Assembly (NCBI GenBank): GCA_964423545.1
Contig: CAYRFV010000020.1
Location: forward strand, 1 to 33,988
From: JALOOE01 sp964423545
GTDB lineage: Bacteria; Chloroflexota; Anaerolineae; CG2-30-64-16
DNA length: 33,988 nt
Reading direction: 5' to 3'
Shown: positions 1 through 6,160 of the stretch, in pieces
How positions within the stretch are numbered: the first letter of the stretch is position 1
Layout of the letters: every line of letters starts with the position of its first letter
Notes under the pieces: generated by a model
The model's input: the letters and a program-made list of their open reading frames with translations, nothing else
Database searches by the model: none
Told to the model about the DNA's origin: nothing
Position numbers and translations under genes: made by a program

Positions 1-82
1 CCCGCTTGTGGCTCCAGCAGGAGGCCCGGGTGAGCGGCGCGCTCTTGACCGATTGTTTTTGGGTCCCACGTCCTGATGCCTG

Positions 83-88
83 TATAAT
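83..88 (+). promoter_or_regulatory. Candidate -10 element upstream of gdhA
   Basis: A perfect TATAAT hexamer, preceded directly by TG, lies about 106 bp upstream of the glutamate dehydrogenase start. No good -35 sits at 16-18 bp; a TTGACC at 45-50 is 32 bp away and too far. If used, the leader would be about 100 nt. The same TGTATAAT string occurs again before the gene at 6161. Confidence 0.45.
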
Positions 89-194
89 GGAACGGTGTTG
101 TCCGGAATGACGTACCGTTGCAGGTACCTGGCCCTGCGACTTCAGTTGTGAGGCAAGGGCTGCCGCGCAACATAACATCACGAAGAGGTGAGTT

Positions 195-1469
195 ATGTCC
201 GCAACCAAACCTAATCCATTCCTGATCGCGCAGCGCCAGCTCGACGACGCGGCCGCGATCCTTGGCCTCTCTCCCGCAATGCATGCTTTCCTGCGCGTGC
301 CGATGCGGGAGTTTCATTTCAGCATCCCGATCCAGATGGACGACGGCAGCTACCAGGTTTTCAGCGGCTTTCGTGTCCAGTATAACGATGCGCGCGGCCC
401 GGCCAAGGGTGGAATTCGTTTCCATCCGGACGAAACCATCGACACCGTGCGCGCACTGGCCGCATGGATGACCTGGAAGACGTCGGTGGTCGATATTCCG
501 CTGGGCGGCGGCAAAGGCGGCGTGGTGTGCAGCCCGAAGAGTATGTCGCCGGGAGAGCTGGAGCGGCTGAGCCGCGGCTACATGCGGCGCGTCGCTCACG
601 TCATCGGCCCGGAGAAGGACGTGCCCGCGCCGGATGTCTACACCACGCCTGAGATCATGGCCTGGATGCTGGATGAATATGAGACGATCGCTGGACGTCA
701 TCTGCCGGGGGTGATTACCGGCAAACCCGTGCCGTTGTTCGGTTCCCTGGGGCGCGGCGACGCCACGGCGCGCGGCGGCATCTACACGGTGCGCGAGGCA
801 GCAAAGGTGCTTGGCCTGGATCTGCAGGGCGCCACCGTGGCCGTGCAGGGCTTCGGCAACGTGGGCGGGTGGGCGGCTATCCTCTGCCATCAGATGGGCA
901 TGAAGGTCATTGCCGTCAGCGACGAAACTGGCGGCATCTATCATCCCGGCGGGATCAACATCCCCGCGCTGGCCAGACATGCGCAGAATCATTCCAAGCA
1001 TTGGATCGAGGGCTACACCGAGCCCGGGGCCGAGCGAATCGCCAAAGACGAAGGGGGAAAGATCCTCGAGATCCCCGTCACAGTGCTTTTCCCGGCGGCG
1101 CTGGAGAACGTCATCACCCAGGACAACGCCGATCGCATTCAGGCAAGGATTGTCGCCGAGCTGGCGAACGGTCCGACGACCCCAGAAGCCGACCAGATCT
1201 TGTTCGAGAAAGGCATCTACGTCATCCCTGATTTCCTATGCAACGCTGGAGGGGTGACGGTCAGCTACTTCGAGCAAGTGCAGAATGCTTACAACTTCTA
1301 CTGGCCGGTGGAGGAGGTGGTGCAGCGCCTGGACGCCAAGATGACCACGGCGTTTCAGGCGGTCCACAACATGGCCGAGCGGCGCAAAGTGCACAACCGG
1401 TTGGCTGCCTACCTGGTGTCAGTGCAGCGCGTGGCTGAGGCGGTGGCGCTGCGCGGCTGGGTGAAGTAG
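195..1469 (+). CDS. gdhA: Glutamate dehydrogenase (NAD(P)-dependent, Glu/Leu/Phe/Val family)
   Basis: Cytoplasmic enzyme interconverting glutamate and 2-oxoglutarate plus ammonia. The 424-residue length is normal for the hexameric bacterial/archaeal class. K71 in GPAKGG, K95 in WKT, catalytic K107 in GGGKGG and D147 in PAPD keep the spacing of K89, K113, K125 and D165 in the Clostridium symbiosum enzyme (constant offset of 18), and a serine at 357 (GGVTVSYFE) matches the substrate-binding serine. The dinucleotide fold shows GFGNVGG at 219-225 with D243 ending the second strand; cofactor choice cannot be settled from this. ATG 195 is chosen because AGAGGTG lies just upstream and the family N-terminus fits. 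It converges on korAB, which consumes 2-oxoglutarate, so a shared catabolic route from glutamate is inferred. Confidence 0.96.
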   Translation: MSATKPNPFLIAQRQLDDAAAILGLSPAMHAFLRVPMREFHFSIPIQMDDGSYQVFSGFRVQYNDARGPAKGGIRFHPDETIDTVRALAAWMTWKTSVVDIPLGGGKGGVVCSPKSMSPGELERLSRGYMRRVAHVIGPEKDVPAPDVYTTPEIMAWMLDEYETIAGRHLPGVITGKPVPLFGSLGRGDATARGGIYTVREAAKVLGLDLQGATVAVQGFGNVGGWAAILCHQMGMKVIAVSDETGGIYHPGGINIPALARHAQNHSKHWIEGYTEPGAERIAKDEGGKILEIPVTVLFPAALENVITQDNADRIQARIVAELANGPTTPEADQILFEKGIYVIPDFLCNAGGVTVSYFEQVQNAYNFYWPVEEVVQRLDAKMTTAFQAVHNMAERRKVHNRLAAYLVSVQRVAEAVALRGWVK

Positions 1470-1533
1470 GACGTAAGCCGCACAGCACGATCGCAGCGGA
1501 CGCACAATCTGACGTCTCGCTTCGCAAGACAAA

Positions 1534-1573
1534 CACGAACTCGCCGGGAAGCGCTTCCACCGGCGAGTTCGTG
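1534..1573. terminator. Bidirectional hairpin terminator between gdhA and korB
   Basis: A perfect 14-bp inverted repeat (CACGAACTCGCCGG at 1534-1547 against 1560-1573) closes a 12-nt loop that contains the palindrome GAAGCGCTTC. CTTT follows on the + strand and TTTGTCTT follows on the - strand. Its place between two convergent genes (ends at 1469 and 1645) suggests it ends both transcripts. Confidence 0.8.
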
Positions 1574-1644
1574 CTTTAACCATCGTTGTCAGAGCGGCTA
1601 GAGGCCGGCCGCGCGCCTCGCTGCATCGCGGCAGGCGCGTCGAC

Positions 1645-2694
1645 TCAGAGCGTCGCCAGCACCTTTTCCAGCGCCGCGCGATCGGGCCGCAGCATCTCGT
1701 CTGGCAGGTAGGCGAGCGGCGTCTCGCTGAAGTGCAGCAGTTCGTGGAGATCAGGCCGCTCCTGCTGGTTGATGTAGATCAAGCCAGTGATGAAATGCTG
1801 TTGCTGGCGAGCTTCCTCGAGCGTGCGGAAGGCTAACAGCTTGTCGGTCGGATCGTAGTCGGGATCGAGCTTCTTGAGCACAATGCGCGACCCGTCATGC
1901 ATCTGCACCTGCATCTCATCCTTGTAGGCGCCATCGATGGTGATCTCGGCGTAGTCCGGGATGAAGTTCAGTTCGTTGAGTGCGATCTCTTGCGCTTTGC
2001 CCCAGCTATAGCTCTTGGTCGAGTCATCGTGGTTGTTGAAGGTGACGCAGGGGCTGATGATGTCCAGCACCGCGATGCCGCGATGGCTGAACGCCGCCTT
2101 GAGCAGACTCTCGACCTGCTTGGGGTCTCCTGCGAAACTGCGAGCCACGAAGGTGGCGTTTGCCGCCAACGCTTCCATGCAGATGTCGAGCGGCGGCAGG
2201 TTGTTCACGCCTGCATATTTCAGTTTCTGGCCCAGGTCGGCCGTCGCGCTGAACTGGCCCTTGGTCAAGCCGTAGACCCCGTTGTTCTCCACGATGTAGA
2301 CCATCGGGACGTTGCGGCGCACCGCATGTTTGAACTGCCCGGTGCCGATCGATGCTGTGTCGCCGTCGCCGCTGACGCCGATGACGGTCAGGTTCCGGTT
2401 CGCCACAACGGCGCCGGTCGCCATGGCCGGCATGCGGCCGTGGACGCCATTGAAGGAGTGGCTCCAACCAAGGAAGTAGGCAGGCGATTTGCTGCTGCAC
2501 CCGATCCCGCTCATCTTGACCACCTGGGTCTGGTCAAGGCTCAGCTCCCAGGCGACATTCATGATGCGTTGGCTGATGCTGTCATGGCCGCAGCCTTTGC
2601 ACAGGGTGGATGGCAAAGCCTGATATGCTTTCTTCTCTAAGCCCAAGGCGTTGACCTTAGCGCCCCTGGCGATCGTGTCCACTGGGGTAGTCAT
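1645..2694 (-). CDS. korB: 2-oxoacid (probably 2-oxoglutarate):ferredoxin oxidoreductase, beta subunit
   Basis: Beta subunit carrying thiamine pyrophosphate and one [4Fe-4S] cluster; with KorA it would convert 2-oxoglutarate and CoA to succinyl-CoA, CO2 and reduced ferredoxin. From ATG 2694 the protein has 349 residues. Cysteines 32 and 35 (CKGCGH), 66 (GIGCSS) and 216 (SPCVTF) have the spacing of the four cluster ligands of this family. The TPP/Mg motif is GDGD at 109-112, completed by ENNGVYGLTKGQ near 136-147. A longer frame opens at a TTG (2709), but that codon overlaps the AGGAGG ribosome site of ATG 2694, so ATG 2694 is the better start. It lies 18 bp downstream of korA in the same operon. 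Substrate is inferred from the subunit pair and the neighbouring glutamate dehydrogenase; pyruvate or another 2-oxoacid is possible. Confidence 0.92.
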   Translation of the reverse strand: MTTPVDTIARGAKVNALGLEKKAYQALPSTLCKGCGHDSISQRIMNVAWELSLDQTQVVKMSGIGCSSKSPAYFLGWSHSFNGVHGRMPAMATGAVVANRNLTVIGVSGDGDTASIGTGQFKHAVRRNVPMVYIVENNGVYGLTKGQFSATADLGQKLKYAGVNNLPPLDICMEALAANATFVARSFAGDPKQVESLLKAAFSHRGIAVLDIISPCVTFNNHDDSTKSYSWGKAQEIALNELNFIPDYAEITIDGAYKDEMQVQMHDGSRIVLKKLDPDYDPTDKLLAFRTLEEARQQQHFITGLIYINQQERPDLHELLHFSETPLAYLPDEMLRPDRAALEKVLATL

Positions 2695-2700
2695 TCCTGA

Positions 2701-2706
2701 CCTCCT
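2701..2706 (-). promoter_or_regulatory. Ribosome binding site fixing the korB start
   Basis: AGGAGG on the - strand lies 6 nt before ATG 2694. It overlaps the first codons of the longer TTG-initiated frame, which argues for the ATG. Confidence 0.85.
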
Positions 2707-2712
2707 CAATTC

Positions 2713-4542
2713 CTAGATTTGCTGCTTGATCGCGTCGGCGATCCATTCAGCCGAGAGCGGCAGGCCGTTGCAGCGCGCAATCGAGGTCAGCTTGTCGCCA
2801 CAACACGGCTCCTCCGAAAGCAAGATCAGATTCAACTGCCCATCGCGATTGTTTTCCACCACGAAGAGCCGCTCATGATCCCGGATGAAGTTGTGCACGT
2901 CTTCGTTGATCGGCAGTGCGCGCAGCCGCATGTAGCTGGTGGCGATGCCGGCGGCCCGCAGCAGATCGCGCGCCTCCGCGATGGCGGGATCGTTGGAGCC
3001 TACGCTGATGATGCCGTAACGTGCATCGGGTGCAAGGTCCACGAGGGGACCTGGGACGAGCCGGCGAGCTGTATCAAACTTGCGCGCCAGGCGGGTCAAG
3101 TTGGCTTCCCAGTGCTCGGGCCGCTCGCTGTAGCGGGCGTATTCGTCGTGGCCGGTGCCGCGGGTGAAATAGGCCGCCATCGGGTGCGGCGTGCCGGGAA
3201 GCGTGCGATAGGTGATGCCGTCGCCGTCCACATCCTTGTAGCGGCCCCACGAACCGCCCAGCTCGCGAATCTGCTCGGCGGAAAGCACCTTGCCGCGATC
3301 CATCGGCTGATCGGGATACGCGAATGGCTCGCTGGCCCAGATGTTCATCCCCAGGTCGAGGTCGCTGAGAATCAGGATCGGCGTCTGGAGCCGCTCGGCC
3401 AGGTCGAAGGCCAACCAACCGAACTCGAAGCACTCCTTCGGATCGGCGGGGAAGAGCAACACATGCCGCGTGTCGCCATGGCTTAAGTAGTACGCTGCCG
3501 AGATGTCACCCTGACTGGTGCGGGTCGGCAGTCCGGTGCTGGGTCCGATGCGCTGAATATCCCACACCACGGACGGCACTTCGGCGAAATAAGCCAGGCC
3601 GATGAACTCGGTCATCAGATCGAGGCCCGGGCCACTGGTGCTGGTCATTGCGCGCGCGCCCGCCCATCCGGCGCCCACCAGCATGCCCATTGCAGCCAGT
3701 TCATCCTCGGCCTGAATAATGGCGAAGTTAGCCTTGCCGGTCTCCGGGTCGGTGCGAAGTTGGGGCAGATACTTGCCGAGAGCGTCAGCGACGCTCGAGG
3801 CCGGAGTGATCGGATACCAGGAGACGACAGTGACGCCGCCAAAGATGGCGCCGAGAGCGGCCGCCGTGTTCCCGTCGATCAACAGCTTGCCGTCGTTGAA
3901 TCCTGTCATGCGCTCCACGCGGTAGGGATCCGCCTTGACCAGGTTCTGCTGCGCCCAGGCATGCGCGCGGCGCACCATCGACATATTCAGCTCGGTGGGC
4001 TTCGGTTTGCCGCCAAAGTTCCAGGCGATGGCCGACTCGATCTCGGCCAGTTCGACGTCCAACAGATGCGCCAGTACACCGACATAGACCATGTTGGCGA
4101 TGTAGTCGCGCAGCTCGTAGGGCAGATTGGCTTCCTTGACAAGCTGGCCGACCGGCATCGGGTAGTAGGCCACATCGGGGCGGCGCGCGGCGATGGGCAG
4201 GCTATCGTCGTACAGCACGATGCCGCCAGGAGCGACGTTCGCCATGTCCTCGGCAGCCGTGCGCCCGTTCATACATACGGCAACCTCATACGCCTCCTTA
4301 CGCCCCAGGTAGCCGTCTTTGCTGACGCGAATGATGTACCAGGTCGGCAGACCCTGGATGTTGCTGGGAAACAGGTTCTTGCCGTTCACCGGGATGCCCA
4401 TCTTGAACAGCGCGCGCAGCAACACCCCGTTGCTTGTCTGGCTGCCCGATCCGTTGATGGTCGCAATATTGAGCGCGAAGTTGTTCACGACGGGCGTTCG
4501 CTCCTTCAGGTTGGCGGGGGCCTCTTGAAGTGCAATGCTCAT
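2713..4542 (-). CDS. korA: 2-oxoacid (probably 2-oxoglutarate):ferredoxin oxidoreductase, fused gamma-alpha subunit
   Basis: The 609 residues match the fused form in which the gamma (CoA-side) domain, about 20-200, precedes the alpha (pyrimidine-binding) domain, about 225-600. Early glycines (NGSGSQTSNG, 30-39) open the gamma domain. The alpha domain has YPITP at 243-247, EDE at 279-281, TSTSGPG at 300-306 and GPSTGLPTRTSQGD at 333-346, the arrangement known for 2-oxoglutarate-type enzymes such as actinobacterial KorA. The start ATG 4542 shares ATGA with the stop of the upstream regulator gene, and AAGGAG lies before it, so translation is probably coupled. A separate ferredoxin or delta subunit is not encoded next to it, as is usual for the two-subunit type. 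Confidence 0.93.
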   Translation of the reverse strand: MSIALQEAPANLKERTPVVNNFALNIATINGSGSQTSNGVLLRALFKMGIPVNGKNLFPSNIQGLPTWYIIRVSKDGYLGRKEAYEVAVCMNGRTAAEDMANVAPGGIVLYDDSLPIAARRPDVAYYPMPVGQLVKEANLPYELRDYIANMVYVGVLAHLLDVELAEIESAIAWNFGGKPKPTELNMSMVRRAHAWAQQNLVKADPYRVERMTGFNDGKLLIDGNTAAALGAIFGGVTVVSWYPITPASSVADALGKYLPQLRTDPETGKANFAIIQAEDELAAMGMLVGAGWAGARAMTSTSGPGLDLMTEFIGLAYFAEVPSVVWDIQRIGPSTGLPTRTSQGDISAAYYLSHGDTRHVLLFPADPKECFEFGWLAFDLAERLQTPILILSDLDLGMNIWASEPFAYPDQPMDRGKVLSAEQIRELGGSWGRYKDVDGDGITYRTLPGTPHPMAAYFTRGTGHDEYARYSERPEHWEANLTRLARKFDTARRLVPGPLVDLAPDARYGIISVGSNDPAIAEARDLLRAAGIATSYMRLRALPINEDVHNFIRDHERLFVVENNRDGQLNLILLSEEPCCGDKLTSIARCNGLPLSAEWIADAIKQQI

Positions 4543-5258
4543 AGTACTGCTCCTTGGGTTTGATTCGCACTAATCGGTATCGGTAGTTCATGGGCGACGC
4601 CCATTTTGTCGATGAGGCGCATGTGCTGGATGAGGAGGTCCTTGCCGGCCGCGAAGTCGCCGGCCTCGATCGCCCTGGCAATGCGCTCGTGGTAGCTCCA
4701 CACCTCCTGGAGATAGGCGTAGTCGGCGTAAGTGTTCAGCTCGACGGCCTCGTAGGCATCCCAGTAGGCGGCGAGCAGGCCGAACACAAATGGATTTGCC
4801 AGCCGGCTGAAGATGGTCAGGTGAAACTGACGGTGCTCCGGGTAGGGAATCTGGATGCGATCGAAGGTGAGCTTGGCCTGGGCGCGATTCACCAGCTCGT
4901 TCAACCGGGCGATATCTTCGGGGGTCAGCAGTGCAACCGCCTCATCCCAGAATGCGGTTTCCAGGTGGATGCGCAGCGCCGCAAAGGAGCGAAACGCGTT
5001 CCGGTCCAACGCTAACGCCACCAGCAGGCTGAGCCGCACTGCAGGCAGGAAATCGTACGGCAAGCAGCGAATCCCTCTGCGCGGGCTGGCCTCCACCAGG
5101 CCGAGCATCCGCGCAACCTCTAACTGCTCGCGCAGTTTGCTCACGCTGATGCCCACCTCGGCGCTGATTTCGTCCAGAGACGGCAACCGCGTGCCGGGCT
5201 GGCAATCGTGCGCCAGCAGATAGCGCAGGAATTCCGCATCGATTTGAGATGTGATCAT
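4539..5258 (-). CDS. GntR-family transcriptional regulator with FCD domain
   Basis: A 239-residue protein with an N-terminal winged helix (about 5-68; PGTRLPSLDEISAEVGIS is the typical GntR helix-turn-helix start) and an all-helical FCD effector domain (about 85-215). The expected metal/effector histidines appear as H146 in the QFHL segment, H190 in SYHERI and H212 in QHMRLI; the usual Asp before the first His is replaced by His142. FCD regulators commonly sense small carboxylates, so a 2-oxoacid or dicarboxylate ligand is inferred from the following kor genes. It is the first gene of gntR-korA-korB and overlaps korA by 4 bp. The promoter and a palindrome lie directly upstream, suggesting control of its own operon. 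Confidence 0.88.
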   Translation of the reverse strand: MITSQIDAEFLRYLLAHDCQPGTRLPSLDEISAEVGISVSKLREQLEVARMLGLVEASPRRGIRCLPYDFLPAVRLSLLVALALDRNAFRSFAALRIHLETAFWDEAVALLTPEDIARLNELVNRAQAKLTFDRIQIPYPEHRQFHLTIFSRLANPFVFGLLAAYWDAYEAVELNTYADYAYLQEVWSYHERIARAIEAGDFAAGKDLLIQHMRLIDKMGVAHELPIPISANQTQGAVL

Positions 5259-5299
5259 CGCTGGAACACGCTGTTGCTGAGATTATTCCGATTCATCAG

Positions 5300-5314
5300 A
5301 TCAATCAGATTGAT
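5300..5314. promoter_or_regulatory. Candidate operator of the GntR regulator
   Basis: ATCAATCAGATTGAT is a perfect 6-bp inverted repeat around a 3-bp centre. It begins 4 bp downstream of the -10 hexamer of the regulator promoter, over the expected transcription start. Binding there would block the operon. Short A/T-rich palindromes are typical FadR/FCD targets; the assignment is inference. Confidence 0.6.
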
Positions 5315-5317
5315 ACT

Positions 5318-5346
5318 AGAATACCACATCAGCGCAGACAAGTCAA
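5318..5346 (-). promoter_or_regulatory. Sigma70-type promoter of gntR-korA-korB
   Basis: Read on the - strand: TTGACT (5341-5346), a 17-bp spacer with TG one base before the -10, then TATTCT (5318-5323). Transcription would start near 5311, giving a leader of roughly 50 nt before ATG 5258. Confidence 0.7.
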
Positions 5347-5350
5347 ATGA

Positions 5351-5394
5351 GCCGGGCATCGTGTGCCGGGCATCGTGTGGGCCGGGTGTCGTGT
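5351..5394. repeat. Three short direct repeats upstream of bcp
   Basis: The 14-mer GCCGGGCATCGTGT occurs at 5351-5364 and 5365-5378, and a two-base variant (GCCGGGTGTCGTGT) at 5381-5394. They lie between the divergent regulator promoter and the peroxiredoxin gene. Function unknown. Confidence 0.7.
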
Positions 5395-5465
5395 TGCGCC
5401 TGGCGATCAGCCTGCCCGGCTTCGCACACTGGATGGCGGATCACGGTGAACGCTCGAAACCAGCG

Positions 5466-5471
5466 TATACT
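5466..5471 (+). promoter_or_regulatory. Possible -10 element of bcp
   Basis: TATACT lies 42 bp upstream of the peroxiredoxin ATG, a plausible distance. No convincing -35 hexamer is present at 16-18 bp. Confidence 0.3.
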
Positions 5472-5513
5472 GTTTGTGTAAGCTGCACCGAGATCGATGG
5501 AAAGAGGACGCCA

Positions 5514-6005
5514 ATGACAAAGACCAGCACGATGCCGGCCAGCGTGCCCACCGTTGGGAGCATGGCTCCCGACTTCACGCTGCAAGCCGACGACGGTTCG
5601 ATCGTAACGCTGAGCGCCTTGCGCGGCCAACGCGTGGTGCTCTACTTCTATCCGAAGGACGACACCCCGGGCTGCACGACACAGGCGTGCGGCTTCCGGG
5701 ACAATTACGTGGAGATCCAGGAAAAGAATGCTGTCGTGTTCGGCATCAGCCCGGACGGCGTCAGCAGCCATGTCAAATTCCGCACCAAGTTCAATCTGCC
5801 GTTCCGCCTGTTGGCTGATGAGGACCACAAGGTGGCCGAGCTGTATGGTGTATGGGGCGAGAAGAGCATGTACGGCAAGACCTACTTCGGCATCATCCGC
5901 TCTCACTTCGTGATCGATGCCGAAGGCAGGGTTGCCGATGTCCAGTACAGCGTCAGTCCAGACAACAGCGTTGCGAATGCCTTGGCTTCGCTACGCCTGA
6001 ACTGA
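5514..6005 (+). CDS. bcp: Thioredoxin-dependent thiol peroxidase, BCP/PrxQ type peroxiredoxin
   Basis: A cytoplasmic peroxidase of 163 residues that reduces hydrogen peroxide and organic hydroperoxides. The family core is clear: GSMAPDFTL at the N-terminus, VVLYFYPKDDTPGCTTQACGF with peroxidatic C54 and, five residues later, resolving C59 as in E. coli BCP, then FGISPDG and the GKTYFGIIRSHFVID strand near the C-terminus. The open frame extends much further upstream, but ATG 5514 has AAAGAGG before it and gives the normal family length. It stands alone on the + strand, divergent from gntR-korAB, with a hairpin terminator after it. It may protect the oxygen-sensitive ferredoxin oxidoreductase, though this is only suggested by proximity. 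Confidence 0.95.
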   Translation: MTKTSTMPASVPTVGSMAPDFTLQADDGSIVTLSALRGQRVVLYFYPKDDTPGCTTQACGFRDNYVEIQEKNAVVFGISPDGVSSHVKFRTKFNLPFRLLADEDHKVAELYGVWGEKSMYGKTYFGIIRSHFVIDAEGRVADVQYSVSPDNSVANALASLRLN

Positions 6006-6038
6006 GACGCCGCTCGATCTCTCTTGCCGTTAACCCAG

Positions 6039-6080
6039 CCGCCAGCCTGAAGTCATCATGCTTCGGGGTGGCGGTTGTCT
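6039..6080 (+). terminator. Hairpin terminator after bcp
   Basis: CCGCCA (6039-6044) pairs with TGGCGG (6069-6074); one mismatch inward, CCTGAAG pairs with CTTCGGG including one G-T pair, around an 8-nt loop. TTGTCTTG follows. It begins 33 bp after the bcp stop. Confidence 0.6.
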
Positions 6081-6135
6081 TGCGCATTCCTCGCGCCCTG
6101 GCAGTCCACATTTCCTCGCTTTTCGCCTGACCGTG

Positions 6136-6141
6136 TATAAT
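6136..6141 (+). promoter_or_regulatory. Candidate -10 element for the membrane protein at 6161
   Basis: TATAAT preceded by TG lies only 19 bp before ATG 6161. A start site near 6148 would leave a leader of about 12 nt with no Shine-Dalgarno, so translation would be nearly leaderless. No good -35 is visible. Confidence 0.5.
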
Positions 6142-6160
6142 CGGCTGCAGAGACCGCCGC

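Noticed and set aside
45..88. TTGACC with TATAAT as a -35/-10 pair before gdhA
   Set aside because: The 32-bp spacing is far outside the working range.
2695..2709. TTG start giving korB five extra residues
   Set aside because: The codons lie on the ribosome site of ATG 2694, which fits better.
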